A program made the position numbers and the translations under genes. Shown one piece after another: positions 11,340 through 23,219 of a stretch of DNA of 64,000 bases; position 1 is the stretch's first letter; each line of letters begins with the position of its first letter. The DNA comes from Maratus speciosus. Taxonomy: Eukaryota > Arthropoda > Arachnida > Araneae > Salticidae. Where the stretch lies: positions 534,071,073-534,135,072 of the forward strand of contig OZ010786.1 of the NCBI GenBank assembly GCA_963932465.1. Reading direction: 5' to 3'. The notes under the pieces are model-generated. The model saw nothing but the letters and a program-made list of their open reading frames with translations, searched no databases and was not told the origin of the DNA.

Positions 11340-11669
11340 TATAGAGACTGATTTAAAATACCGGGACACAAAGACTCTTTATACTTAATTTACTTTATTT
11401 TACTTTTTTTCAAATATTTAACTGACCCTATTTAATCAAAAACAAAAACAACCTTTGGATGTCTTTGTTGCAACTGATTCGGCCTTAAAATTGGCAATCA
11501 AAGGGAATTGAGCAGAAACCCGTTTACAGGGAGATCAGCACAGATTTTTTTCAGTATAATTCAATCTTCTCTAATATTTTTAAAACCCATCAGATTAGCG
11601 TGTTATTAAATTCTGCGGTGTCTGAACGGAGGTTGGTGAGTGTAGTTTGCAGGGGGCAGAACCCCCTAG
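11340..11669 (+). mobile_element. Helitron family 1, copy C (3' fragment)
   Basis: Ends with GAGTGTAGTTTGCAGGGGG, hairpin AGGGGGCAGAACCCCCT, CTAG (11666-11669), then T. The body resembles the last ~330 bp of copy A (CCGGGA.ACA...TTTACTTAATT). It is truncated at the 5' side. A (TA)n run begins directly after the terminus and hosts the Tc1 insertion. Confidence 0.7.
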
Positions 11670-11691
11670 TATATATATATATATATATATA

Positions 11692-13308
11692 CAGTGGCAG
11701 TCAAATGTTTCCGGTCAGTTAGTTTTTTTGATTTGTTTGACAGAACGTTTTAGCGAAGAAGAAGTTGAATTGCCCCAAAAGTTAGGAATATGCAAATTAC
11801 CTCTGACCACGTGATCATTTTGATTGGTTACTTGAGATACTTGATGCAAAGGGGAGGAATTCAAAATTCGCGCGTTCAAAATTTCCGGCCATTCGTCATT
11901 TATTAGTTTTTGCTATCGCTAAAGTGTTTTTTTTTTTTTGGCCATGTTTGTTAATTAATCAAGGTGAATAATGTATTTGAAATTCAAAAATGAAAAGTTT
12001 AACAATTTATTGTTCCTAAATGAGTGATTTGTTTGTCGCTAAAGGGGAAATCCTCTCGTGAGAATGCGGCAAAGTTGTCGATCGGAAAATTTGCTGTAAA
12101 CGATATTTTAAAAAATATATAAAGATGGTCATGGCCTTTGAAACTTGCCAAGGTCCGGGGGACCCCGGAAAATGGCTATTTTTGTGGACAGAATTATCAG
12201 AAGAAAAACAGTTGATGACCCGCGTAAAAATACCGCTGCAATTCCACGCCATTTATGGTGTTAAAAGCGATTTATGGTGTTATGGTTATTGCTGAAACAA
12301 GTATATCTACAGTGTCCAGACGCTTATGTGTCGTAGAACTTTATAGAACAGTCGGTGTTAAAAAACCTTTCATAAGTAAAAAACTTCAGAGAGCCCGAAT
12401 GGCGTTTGCCAAGGAATACGAAGACTGGACAACTGAAAACTGGAAAAAAGTAATATTTTCAGATGATTCGACGTTTAATCTTTTTGTGAGTAATAAAAAA
12501 AATTACAACCGATGATCTAAAAAAAAGATAGGGTTCTAGATATATTATTTCTACAATAAAGCACGACGGAGGACACGTTATGCTGTGGCGAGCATTTTCT
12601 GGAAAATGCGCCTGTCCGTTATTTGAAATCCGCGGCAAGATGAATAGCGCAATGCATAAGGATATCTTGCAAGATCATTTGCTGCCTTACTGGAGGAAAA
12701 ATTGTGGTCGCAACTATTTGTGTCATCATGATAACGACCAAAAGCATACATGGAAGCTCGTCAAGCAGTGGCTTTCGCACAAAAAAAATTCGCTTTTGAA
12801 ATGAACAGCCCAATCATGTGATCTGAATATAATAGAAAATCTTTGTAACTAACTTGAAAACGTGTGTGGAATTATAAATATTCCAATTCAGCAGCATTTT
12901 CACAAAAATTGCCAGAACCGTGGTCAAAATTTAGCATCGATGATCTAAAACCGTTCATTGAATCAATGCCACGTTGCTGCGCCGCAGTACATTTTGCTAA
13001 ATGTATGAATACAAAATACTAATTGTAAATATGGTTGATCACTGTTATTTTCTTTTATGACACCATTTTTTCCAAACATGCCAAGGTGGCCGGAAACTTT
13101 TGAAAACATGCGTTTTCTTTTGCAATTAACTTTGTCAATTAATTTTGTCAATTAAATTTATTAATATTTAATTTTTATTCCATAAATAAGTTCTTAACTG
13201 TCATGTCAATAAAGTGTATAAGTATCACTTTGAGATTCCTCTTCATATGGGTATACTTACAAATTAACAAAAAAAATTATGCTGGCCGGAAACTTTTGAC
13301 CGCCACAG
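11692..13308 (+). mobile_element. Tc1/mariner-type transposon, decayed
   Basis: Inverted ends: CAGTGGCAGTCAAATG on the left and CTGTGGCGGTCAAAAG reversed on the right, each flanked by TA (11690-11691, 13309-13310), the TA duplication of the superfamily. Both TIRs continue into TTTCCGG. Length 1617 bp fits a full-size Tc1-like element. The left end sits in the (TA)n run after the Helitron end. Confidence 0.9.
12020..13022 (+). pseudogene. Tc1-like transposase pseudogene
   Basis: A Tc1-family DDE transposase broken by stops and frameshifts. Recognisable blocks in order: an N-terminal HTH remnant after ATG 12020 (GKVVDRK), then DRIIRRKTVDDPRKNTAAIP in another frame. The frame 12255-12515 has GVKKPFISKKLQRARMAFAK and DWTTENWKKVIFSDDSTFNL with the first catalytic Asp. 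The frame 12580-12804 has HHDNDQKHT with the second Asp. AQSCDLNIIENL (about 12810) is the DLNPIENL block with the third acidic residue, and IESMPRCCAAVHFAKCMNTKY runs to the stop at 13022. All family landmarks are present in collinear order inside both TIRs, so this was once an autonomous copy. No single open frame survives. Confidence 0.85.
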
Positions 13309-13479
13309 TATATAAAGTTAAATTATCAGAAGCACTTTCAGCAATTATTGTAACTGAAATAATTTGTGATTCCGTGTATATGAGCGATGAATGCTATGGA
13401 CACCATATTCTGTTGTAAGCATTTTACAGCGCACCTTACATATATTTATGAATTTCAATATGTCTCAAATATTGTAATA

Positions 13480-13630
13480 TGAATAAAATACACCGCAAGA
13501 GATTTTTCGCATAGGCCGTAAAATAAATAAATCCTTTTGAGTGTAAATGACGATTAATGATATGCTAAATATAACTGACACCTCTATAGTATGGATCTTA
13601 TACTGAACTTTAATATGTATATACATAAAA

Positions 13631-13663
<33 letters not shown>

Positions 13664-13890
13664 TATATAAAGAATCATCATTAAAAAAATGCCGCAAATG
13701 ATCTTTACCCATAAGCCGTAATGTATCGAAATACTTTTGAATGTCCCTGTAAATGAACTATCAATGCTACAAACTTCATTTTCAATACTGATCATGCCAT
13801 ATTATGAGTAGCATGTATAAATTTTATGGTAATCCGACTATATTTTAGTGAGAAAGATTCACAGACAGAAGAACAGACTAACCCAATTTA
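13480..13890 (+). repeat. dispersed repeat, two partial units
   Basis: 13660-13800 matches 47295-47440 (shared: CATTAAAA..., TGTAAATGAACTAT/TGCAATTGAACTAT, CAATGCTACAAACTTCAT/ATTCTACATACTTCAT). The preceding 13490-13600 is a weaker copy of the same unit. It ends in CACAGACAGAAGAACAGAC, comparable to the CGGACAGAC strings at 25920-25990 and 47490-47510. A (TA)n run sits at 13648-13669. Class unknown. Confidence 0.5.
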
Positions 13891-15480
13891 GAAACCCTCT
13901 TAAGCTATTTTAAAAAGTGTTAAAAACGAGGTGTTAAACACTTCGCGACGAACGTCTTTTACAGAATTTTTAATATTGTAAAACCGGTTTATCAAAACAG
14001 AAATACAATTTTGCATTATTTAATCCGCTAAATCGCCGGTTTGAATAAGGCAAAATTTACAATAAAAAATAACTGGTGTGAATAATCACGGAATTTGAGC
14101 ACCCTCTACGGCAGATCATATAATTTAATCATATTCAAAATAGTATGACCATGTAATACATTTTAAAACCATAATAAATGATGTAGTTAAAGACAAATCC
14201 TTGTTTTGTTGCGACATGCATTGCTTACAATTAAAGGTGATTCTCTTTTGATGCCGAAGTAGAAATACTGTATAATTAAGAATCATTCGTCCAAATTTAA
14301 AAATTGTAAATATTTTCAGCATATTTAATTCTTTGTTTATTTAACAATTTAATGATGCTAGATTTTGGAATACTAGATTCTTTAACATTATGACTTTATT
14401 GATCAGTATTTTTATTTTTAAATATCCCACTTCTAAAATTTAAATTAACGTGTTTACGTAACATTTAAATAGCAAAATGTCTTTTTTTGATTTTACTTTT
14501 AATTTATATGTTTCAATTCAATCTTATTTTTATATGAAATAATTTTTTTTTCATAAATATTGAATATCTGTTTAAATTTGAAATAAATTTGAAAATCATA
14601 AAACTTTCTCCGCTTATATTCATTAAATATTTTTTTTTTTTTTGCATTAATATCACACAACAGTGTAACATTTTAAACTTAAATACGACAAGGGGATGCT
14701 ATTTGAATTAAAATTTTTTATACTGTAAAATTAATCGTGATTTAACCATTAACGGAGTAATGCAGCCTTATAAGCGGTATCGGTACTTTAACCAAATTTA
14801 TTCGCTTTGCACCACTTTTTTTTTTTATTTAAGAAGCAATTTTACTTATACGTTGATAACATGTACAAGAGAAATTTAAGAAAAAATTAATTTACTTTAA
14901 ACATATAGTGTGCGATAAATTATAAAAATAATTTAAAAATTACGACTAAAAATATAGATTAAATTGAAACAAAAAAAAAAAACTTATGCATGACGTTTTA
15001 TTAATAAGTCAACAAGCTCAAGCTTGTTAGAAGATAACACGAGGAACAAAAAATGCAAGCGAACATGGTTACGCTAACAACTTATTCTGTAAAAATACGA
15101 GGTGATTTTTTTTTCTAAACGAAATAACGCTTTCTTTAGTATCTTAAAAATAACCCAATGTATATTGAAGGATAAAAATCAACACCCCCCCCCCTTTTTT
15201 TTAAACTTTATATTATGAATTTCAAATTCATTCTTTGACATTGATTATTCAACTATCATTATGACAGTTATTAGGCTCGTAAAATCACACTAGAGTTAAA
15301 ATAAACATTAAATAAATACTCATTTACTTTTCCAAATATGACAGATGCTTATATTTAGGCTATAAATTCTAATTATTGTTCTTCAAATTTGAGAGTTAAT
15401 AGATCCATAATTGCATTTAATTACAAAATATAAATTAATCATAATATCAATTATAATCAATGTCAAAATAAGTACATTTA
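13891..15480. other. no recognisable feature
   Basis: Very AT-rich, with homopolymer runs (T12-T15, C9 near 15184) but no supported gene or element. Confidence 0.4.
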
Positions 15481-15639
15481 ACACATCAATCCAATAAAAC
15501 TTTCTCTAGCTGACATTGATTAAAACATAAATAATCATTAATATCAAAAGTGGAAATTACCACTTGTGGTGCAATCACAAGACCACACCTATTAAAAAAC
15601 ATTGAGCCAATAAAATTAAAATTTCCTCCCAAATTGACA

Positions 15640-16240
15640 CTTTCGCCCCCTGCTGGACAATATCCAAACATCTTAACCAAACTCATGTGCTCAGCTGAAG
15701 AGCTCAGACTTTTTTAGAGATTTGAGGTGCCTCTAAAACATCAACTATGTGATTCTAGAAAACTATGGTTTCTCAGGGCCTTCGCTGGACTCGCGGATTT
15801 CTTGTACTGCAAAAATTCACTTAAAAAGCGAGCTCCCGAGTCAGTTACTTTCACAGCCACGCCTTCTCGTAATACTTGTATTACGCCTCGTATTACACCT
15901 CGTATTACACTTGTATACTCTCGTAATACTTGTATATCTCATATACAAGTATTATTTCTCTCGAGATCAATATGATAATATCAATAATTTGTATGAAGTT
16001 TAAAATATATGCGCCAACGGTATATAGTCTAAGCTACATAGTTTAGACTGTCATTTCTTAGACTTTTGTTCTTACGCTTATTGAGACTGTAATTTAATTA
16101 CTCTATTGTTACAGAACTTTTAATTGTGTTATCACATTGTATACAAAGCAGAATAAAAATGTTTACATTTACATTGTAATATATATTTTTAGTTAAAGTT
16201 GTTAATTGAAACCAGAGATCAGTTATTGTGGAACACCCTA
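15640..16240. repeat. GC-richer block, possible LTR or retroelement end
   Basis: 15850-15950 contains short repeats of CGTATTACAC and CGTAATACTTGTAT in direct and inverted form. An AGAATAAAAATG poly(A)-like signal is at about 16149. The block begins near TGTGCTCAGCTG (15688) and contains GGAACACCC near 16235. The composition differs from the flanks and is compatible with a solo LTR, but no second copy or target duplication was seen. Overlapping frames of 82-84 codons here are low complexity and probably not genes. Confidence 0.25.
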
Positions 16241-16477
16241 TATATTTTCATATATATTTGATTTGCGACATTACGTTCGTTGTAAGTTCCTAGGTTATTA
16301 TTATTATTTTGATGATTTATTAAGATTGAATTGAAAAATGAAATTACCTTGATCAAAACATTAATAAGTGAAATCTTTTAAAATTAGACTTTGGACGAGA
16401 AAAAAAAATACATTAATATATAAAATTTAAACAGACATGAAATTAAATAAAATGAATTATTGGAATATTTTTTAAAA

Positions 16478-17651
16478 TCTATATATATATTACGCTAACG
16501 TACGTGGCACAGAAATCGCGATTATTTGTTATTGTTTAATGGCAACGCCTGAGAATCGCATCTGATTGGCTATTGTGTAAGAGTCCTAGGCAGGATTTAT
16601 GGCGATCGGGTTTGTTTACATTTTGCGTTTTCGGTACGATACCTTTCGCTGCAATTATGTAGTTTTAAAATATCGTTTGAAATGCGCATTAAAAATCTCG
16701 GTGAATGCTTGAAAGTGAAGAAGAATCCGAATTCGAGTCGAATCGATATAGATTTGAAATTCAAATAGAATTGATCGAGAACGTTGTTAAGCGATCGGCA
16801 AAATAGGCTTAATAACTGTAGGATGCACGCGTTGATTCTGAAATCCAAATTACTGATTTAAACGTTCCGGGGCATGCATTGTGGGTGAAACGTGCAATTT
16901 CTGCAAAACACTGTATTGGAAATGCGAATTAAACAGCAGCAAGAAGTTTGCAAAATGTTGTCATGACGTAAAAAGTAATTTAGTACGGACAGGTAGTTTT
17001 GACAGTACGGACCTGCGATACGAATTTCAGGTTCATTTAAGAATATTATTACCCCCCCCCCCCCAGAAGTAAGGTACAATAAAATCTGCTTAGACGGAAA
17101 CGTCCAGTGATAAATTCCGTTTTATGCAGGTTATTTAAATTGAAGAAAGCATAATAGCATTTTTTTGGGGGGGAGGGGGGAAGAACTGGAACTTTTTTTT
17201 CGTTTATTGCAGAATTCTGTTATAAACAGGCTTTACTCTATTAGAAAATAAATTTGCTGGATGGTACTTTTAAAAAAAATCTATATAGTAATATTTGCTT
17301 ACAATTTTATTATTTCTTTTTCAGTATTACACTTTATGTTGTATTTGTAATTGCTTTTTCATATAACGATTTTAAATAAAAAATTAAATTATTGAAAATA
17401 TAATTACATTTTAATTAAATTCATCAGTTAATTTGTAATAAAAAAAGCATTTAAAGTATGAGACATATAAAAATAAAAAAAACTTAACCTTTGACTTTAC
17501 ACAACTTTGGAACTGAACATGAATCGGTCCCTGGTAATTTGCACCGTCTACACCCACCCCCCTCTGTAGTCTGTACGGACCTGCGATAAAAATTTCAGAT
17601 TCATTTACAAATATTATTACGGGCCCGGGCAACGCCGGGCGGATCAGCTAG
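16478..17651 (+). mobile_element. non-autonomous Helitron, family 2
   Basis: Starts TCTATATATATATTACGC after A (16477). Ends with hairpin CCCGGGCAACGCCGGG (17624-17639), then CGGATCAG, CTAG (17648-17651) and T. This matches the A|TC...CTAG|T Helitron signature at a length of 1174 bp. An internal segment near 16995-17052 repeats the last ~55 bp before the hairpin (GGACCTGCGATACGAATTTC / GGACCTGCGATAAAAATTTC), but its hairpin is replaced by a C13 run. No Rep/helicase coding. Confidence 0.85.
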
Positions 17652-17834
17652 TAGGAAATAATTCAATAAACTAGGATTTTAGAATAATGTTAGATAGTAT
17701 AATTTATTGCAACATATTTTTATTGAATCGCGGATTATTATATATATACATACATTATAAATCAAGATTTGGGAATGGCATAAAAACAGGATAAAACTAG
17801 TTTTCTTTTGTAGATAGTTGTTATTCTTCAATGT

Positions 17835-17949
17835 AGGTAAGTAAGTAAGTAAGTAAGCACCCACCCTGGGAACCCGCTTTTGGCTTATGGTTAGGTGTAA
17901 CCCCCAAGCCCAGGGCAGGGAAAAGTTTTACTACCTGCGAAACTCCTTG

Positions 17950-17951
<2 letters not shown>
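17835..17951 (-). mobile_element. possible LINE/SINE 3' tail with (TTAC)n
   Basis: On the minus strand a GC-richer ~90-bp block (CCCTGCCCTGGGCTTGGGGG ... GGTTCCCAGGGTGGGTG) ends in five CTTA repeats. A microsatellite tail directly after a conserved block is typical of CR1/RTE-like or SINE 3' ends. It abuts the poly(T) that ends the ORF1-only element. Confidence 0.35.
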
Positions 17952-18004
<53 letters not shown>

Positions 18005-18235
18005 GTTTAGGAGAAATAACAATGTTAGATATATGACAATTATTGACAGTGTTTGCAATAAATATTTACAGATGACCCCTATAATTACATTTGAGAGAAA
18101 TATTCATTATTATAACATATAAATATGCATAGTTTTTAGAATTTGATATTAAACTTTTTTTTTAACACAATTACCTACATATTTGCAACACTTTTATATT
18201 ATTTTCAGGATTCACACATAATTTAAAACATAACA

Positions 18236-18545
18236 TCAATTTAAACCATGTACAGATGTGATATTTGCAACACTTAAAGCTATTTTCAAGATATATGATG
18301 CAAAATTATTTTTAACTCTATACTAAAAATAAGTATTAAGGTACAAGATGCGAACAATAATTAATATTATGCACTATTATGAAAGTATAAGTAATTGTAG
18401 ATAATAATTACCTACAAATTTACAGTACAATGATACTGTGTTTGAGATATTATGTAAGATACATGATGCAAAAATTATTTTTAAATCTACACTGAAAATT
18501 TAGTATTAAGGTACAATATGCGAACAATAATTAATATTATGCACT
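18236..18545. repeat. tandem duplication in the 3' region of the ORF1 element
   Basis: Two units of about 190 bp share ATGATGCAAAATTATTTTTA / ATGATGCAAAAATTATTTTT and TATTAAGGTACAA.ATGCG and AACAATAATTAATATTATGC. A third, partial relative with ATATTTGCAACACTT starts near 18180. Confidence 0.75.
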
Positions 18546-18596
18546 ATTACAAATTCTTTTGAGTTATTTAATATTTGACAATATGGCCATATGGTC

Positions 18597-20430
18597 CTAC
18601 TGAACACATCTTCTGTTTGCCAAGTGTGATTGATAAACCGGACACGCAATGGAATCCGCTGAATGTTTCCTATAATTAGGTAAGTGGAAACAATTTGTGC
18701 ATCTATATTGCGAGGGAACTCCCGCAAAAGGGCACTCCGAAGTGCAGTGACCTCTCGAACATTTGGCGCAAATTGGCTGTCTCCTGCAGTAAGATGTCTG
18801 ATGTCCATACAGCTGGCAATTGCCGCATCTAATTATTGGGCGAAAAGAACGAATATAGCACTTGTTGAGACCCACCTGTATAAATTTTTTTTCTAATAGT
18901 TCTTGTGATGCTTTTGTTTCTAATTGCAATATGATATGATGTAGTGTAGAATTATCCCTCTTTAGAATTTTCAATAAGGTGATGTTTTTATCAGATAAAT
19001 TTCCTTCAAGATATGATATTATTTCATTTGTAGGTACTGAGGATGGAATACCGGTGATTATTACTCTTTTGTAATTAGTCAACTTATATGTGATTTCTGT
19101 TAACTTTGTAATGTCAGGAGTGTTTTCTATCATTTTTAACAAATGTTCTGTATTGTCATCTGTGTTAGATTGTATAATTATTGTATCTGGATTTCTGGCA
19201 TTTCTGCAGTATATTATTGGAACTTCCTTCACTTTATTAAAGTGTTCGTTAAGTAATGCTTTGAGTTTTGGAATCCTTATGTGTTTAGCGGTTGTTCTAA
19301 TTAATATTGCAGAATTAGAGTTCGGCAAAGCAGGGGGAACGCCCGTTTTTGTGCCATCACCGCATTTCACTCCTTGACAGCCCCCACTAGAGTACTCCAG
19401 GTTTCGCGTCACCAACTCCTCAATTTTCTGTAGTCTGTTGGATAATTGAATGAACCCTCCTTCACCATTTTCTTCTATTCTCTCATTTTCGTTATTTGCC
19501 ATTATTGTTTGAGTTGCTATTGTTTTTAACTTAACTTCTGTTTGTATGATTTTTTCTCTAGTTTGTGATTTTAATTGCTTCTGTTGTCGTTTTAATTTAT
19601 TAATTTCTTCTTGAAGGGTTACAATATTTGCATTAATCTGTTCTTTATTTTGTTCTTCCTTGACCAAAGAGTCTTTTAATTGTTTATTTTCTTGTTTCAA
19701 TTCTTCCAATTTATTTTCAATCTTTACTTCTGCATTCGATCTTTTTTCCATTATTGTTTGAGTTGTTGTTGTTTTTAATTTATTTACTGTTTGTGAAAAT
19801 TTGTCTATAGTTTTTTTCTTAAGTTGCCTCTGTTGACTTTTTCTTTTATCTATTTCTTCTTTAAAACTTTCTTTTATTTGTTCTTTACTACGTTCTACCT
19901 CAGTTAAGGAGATTTTTAATTATTTATTCTCTTGCTTCAGTTCTTCCAAATATTTTTCAATTTTAATTTCCACTTTTGTACTTTCTTTGAGCTTTAATGA
20001 CAATTCATCATTCTGTGTTTGCAGGATATCCAATTTATGTCGCAATTTTTTCATCTTTTCAGGAGAATCCTTATTTATTTCGTTGGAGTGTTGTATAAGA
20101 AGTTTCTCATCTCTTCTTGCTTTAGAAAAGATTGTTTCGAGATATTTTTTAGCTTCTTCTGAGCTACTATTAGATCTGTTATTTAATAGTATATTGTACT
20201 CCTGAATGAGCTGTTGGATGGATAGTGACTCTAGCTGGTTTATGGATGGTGGTATTTTTAATGGAAGTGGTGATCCACCTAATGCATTTTGTATAATTTT
20301 TTCTTTGTTTTTTAATCGAGCCTCATTAATTTCTTCTGCTAGTGATATTGCAGTTTCCAAATTAGACTGCTTTCTTTGTTGGGTATTCTTGGTACTGATA
20401 GTTTTTGATTTTAGTTTTTCTGGTTGTTAT
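18597..20430 (-). pseudogene. LINE ORF1 (gag-like, three zinc knuckles), interrupted
   Basis: A single collinear frame from about 20430 to the stop at 18597, broken by one in-frame TAA at 19922-19920; the frame resumes at once as LKISLTEVERSKEQIKE. The longest intact part (19751-18597, 384 aa) starts MEKRSNAEVKIENKLEELKQ. The N-terminal half is a long coiled coil rich in Lys/Glu/Gln; the heptad-like segment EVKIE.KLEELKQENK appears twice (once before the stop), suggesting internal duplication. The C-terminal third has the cysteine cluster of I/Jockey-type ORF1 proteins: RCGNCQLYGHQTSYC, ICAKCSRGHCTSEC, then RCTNCF...HSADSIACP. Such proteins bind element RNA. The original start is unclear because the frame shifts near ATGATCCCATAT (about 20440). 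Confidence 0.8.
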
Positions 20431-20559
20431 ATGGGATCATTCTCTTCCTTTAGTAGGATCAGAAGCTGCAGATGATTAAAGAACGGACAACTAGTCACAT
20501 ATGGTCTTCGGAAAACATTATTTTCTAAAATTTTGCATAAGGCAAGTTTAGAAACTGAC

Positions 20560-21470
20560 CTCCTCATATATATATATACTAGCAGGGATGGCCGAGCTAA
20601 GCTTGTTTAAAATTAGCTTGTGTTCAATTCGATATTTTATTCTCACTATATCATTCTTGCCGTTTAGATACAATTTTGCATGATCCCGAGACCAAAATGA
20701 GCCACTAACTACATTTTTTTCAAACATACGACCTAACCAGCGATCTTCTCGACCAGAAAACGATAGAATTAAAAAAATAGTTAAAATCCTTTGAGTCGTT
20801 TTTAGAAACAATTACCTTGATCCACAGTGATCCAAAAATGACACACTAATCGAATTTTCTCGAACATGTGACTTAGCCAATGGTGCTCAGAAACGATATA
20901 ATACATAATTTTGTCAAAATGTTTTGAGCCTTTTTTAAAATTCAATTAGCTTGACACCTGACCAATTGACCCATTGTGACCCTAAATGACCCACTAATCG
21001 AATTTTCTAACATGCGACCTAACCCAATGGTACTCCTGCGCCCGAAAACAATAGCAAACAAAATTTTGTAAAACTCGTTACAGCCGTTTTCTAGATAAAC
21101 TTAGCTTGACCCACAGTGACCCAAAAATATCCCATTAATTGAAATTTCTCAAACATGTGACTTAGCCCATTGGTCTTCTTGTAAATCAAAACAGTAGATT
21201 AAAAATTTAGTCAAAATCCTTAGTGCCGTTATTTAGATACAAATGGCTTGACCCGAAATGACCCCAAAAGGACCACTAATCAAAATTTCTCATACATGTG
21301 ACCTAGCCCAACAGTTTTCTCGTGCCCAAAAACTGTTGTCAAAATCGATTGAACTGTTTTTTAGATATAATTAGCTTGACTCTGACCTATTATGACCCAA
21401 AATGGTCCAGTAATAAAATTTTCTCGAACACATGGCCTATCCCAATGATCTTCTCGAATGAATTTTATAT
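20560..21470. repeat. diverged tandem array, ~130-160 bp units
   Basis: About six to seven units with the consensus pieces AGCTTGACCCACAGTGACCC, AAAATGACCCACTAATCGAA, TTTTCTCGAACATGTGACCT, AGCCCAATGGTCTTCTCG and TTGTCAAAATC. The CTTGAC/CTTGAT landmark recurs near 20817, 20949, 21109, 21247 and 21374. Units differ considerably, so the array is old. A minus-strand frame at 20548-20811 is an artefact of the repeat. Confidence 0.85.
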
Positions 21471-21808
21471 TTAGCCTGAACTAGCGCACCCACTCACAGA
21501 ACAAGAGAAAAGAATAGTACTGTTTTTAAAAAGTTAAAATTTCAAAAAGAAAATACAGAAAAAAAAAACTAGGAAAAAACAGGCTGCGGACTCATCGGCC
21601 GTTGGTTATATTTCAAAAACTGCCGAGCATTCAAAAAATGTATATAAAATATGTATTACTGGCAGTGGGTTTCAGCCAGAACAGTGAGTCGTAAAACCAA
21701 ATGGTAAACACCGATGGGTACATAGTATACATTCACCCATGGAGTTTTGTTTTACTGCAGCATTTTGGCGCATCTCTTGTATTTTGTTGGTGATTATTAT
21801 ATTTATCG

Positions 21809-21810
<2 letters not shown>

Positions 21811-21861
<51 letters not shown>
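21811..21861. repeat. (TA)n microsatellite
   Basis: About 25 TA dinucleotides. Similar shorter TA runs occur at 28826-28846, 29670-29698, 31620-31640, 58617-58642 and 63953-63970. Confidence 0.9.
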
Positions 21862-21863
<2 letters not shown>

Positions 21864-21869
21864 TACCAG

Positions 21870-22966
21870 TATTTTAGAATCGAAAAATGTGACTTATTTT
21901 ATCGGAGATATCTAATTAATAGAATAAGACGTAGAAAACTTTAATATGGCCAATAAGCATAGCAGTTATTAGCTATTTGACTTACACTACAAAACCCCAT
22001 GGAACGAGCCTTGAATAATTAGGTATATGAATTTATTTAAAATGCATAACAATTTTATTTGAAGTACTTTTACTTACAATGAATATTTTATTTATATAAT
22101 CTAAGAATAAAACTTCGTATTTAAATCAGGACATGTACAGTTAAATTATTTATTGTTAATAACCGAATCTGTAACATTCAGTCATAATAACAAATTTTAT
22201 TGCATCGTCAATATTATATGAAGTATTTGATAAAGCAGAGAAGCGCATTCAATCTTTTGCCCAACGGAAATATATTTGCTCCATTTAAATATTTGATAAG
22301 ATAACATTCTGAATATAGTTTTATAAACAGAACGACTGGTATATTTTTTACGACACATTAACATTAGAATTATCAGGAACTTAAGCGATAACTAACAGAT
22401 TCCTGTGATGTTTAAATTGTGGAATAACAATCATAAATGATATTTAAATGTATACAGGCAAAAAAAAATAAATCATGAAATACAAAGTATTCTTCTAAAA
22501 TCGATACAGTAGTTTAAATTAATTTTTTTATCAATATGATAGATAAAACCATCTTCAATGTAAAATCTATCTTTTTTCAACTAATAATTGTTTTAATAGT
22601 AATTAGTAAGAAGTTACCTGGTATAAAGGACTGTTCTGATATATAATATTTCTTTTATTTTTCATAAAGGTCACACCTTGTTTATACGCATTAATTAATA
22701 TAATTCAACTGCTTTAACCTTAGATATTGAAACAATGACAAATGTATTTTAATCTACGAAAATATAATATAATCACGAACTAAAATATACAATAACTACA
22801 CTGAGAAAAATGTCATTTTCAAATCTGAGCAAAACAATGTTTTCATTTTGTTATGAAACGTTTTGTTTCGAATATGACGACCCAATGCTTTCAATTCTGA
22901 AATACCGGAAATATTCAGTTTAAAAAAAATTACATTTTATTCGTTAAACCTTGTAAATCTCACCAG
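21870..22966. other. no gene recognised
   Basis: AT-rich. 22800-22830 (CTGAGAAAAATGTCATTTTC) resembles one arm of the MITE at 23344-23645 and may be a remnant. If 22967-23219 is an exon, part of this stretch would be intron. Confidence 0.4.
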
Positions 22967-23219
22967 TCTAGTTGCGTTCATTCATATTATTTCATATGTT
23001 ATGATTTGGAACGAAACCCCTCTTTCAATAATATTTTATTTCATGAAGGTACCAAACTACATTTTTATCGTAATCGCGGAATGACACTTAAAAGCCTTCC
23101 TAGTGTGATCGGAGAAGCGAAGAATTTGTTTTTTAGCCTTCTAAACCGAAGAATGTATGAATTGGTAAATGCAAGACTTCACAGGCGGAATTTGCTAGAT
23201 TTCACTGAAAAATTTGAAG
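22967..23219 (+). CDS. candidate internal exon of an unidentified host gene
   Basis: The frame is open from the CACCAG (22966) or TCTAG (22971) acceptor to a GAAG|GTAATT donor at 23220. It encodes about 84 residues: SSCVHSYYFICYDLERNPSF, NNILFHEGTKLHFYRNRGMT, LKSLPSVIGEAKNLFFSLLN, RRMYELVNARLHRRNLLDFT, EKFE. Composition is balanced (Leu, Arg, Asn, Glu, Pro) and the G+C is higher than the flanks, unlike chance frames here. The exon would end in phase 1. I do not recognise the protein. Continuing without splicing, the frame reaches a stop at 23281. No partner exon was identified. It could also be an old fragment of a transposon protein. Confidence 0.4.

Larger units (their letters stand above)
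17952..20475 (-). mobile_element. ORF1-only non-LTR retroposon with poly(A) tail
   Basis: On the minus strand: ORF1 (about 20430 to 18597), a ~600-bp 3' region, then a 50-nt A tail (T run 17952-18001). No endonuclease or reverse transcriptase is present on either strand between ORF1 and the tail. The 3' region contains a ~190-bp duplication. The layout equals an ORF1-only derivative of a LINE that still ends in poly(A), so it was probably mobilised by another element's machinery. No clear target-site duplication found. An alternative is a LINE from which ORF2 was deleted after insertion. Confidence 0.65.
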
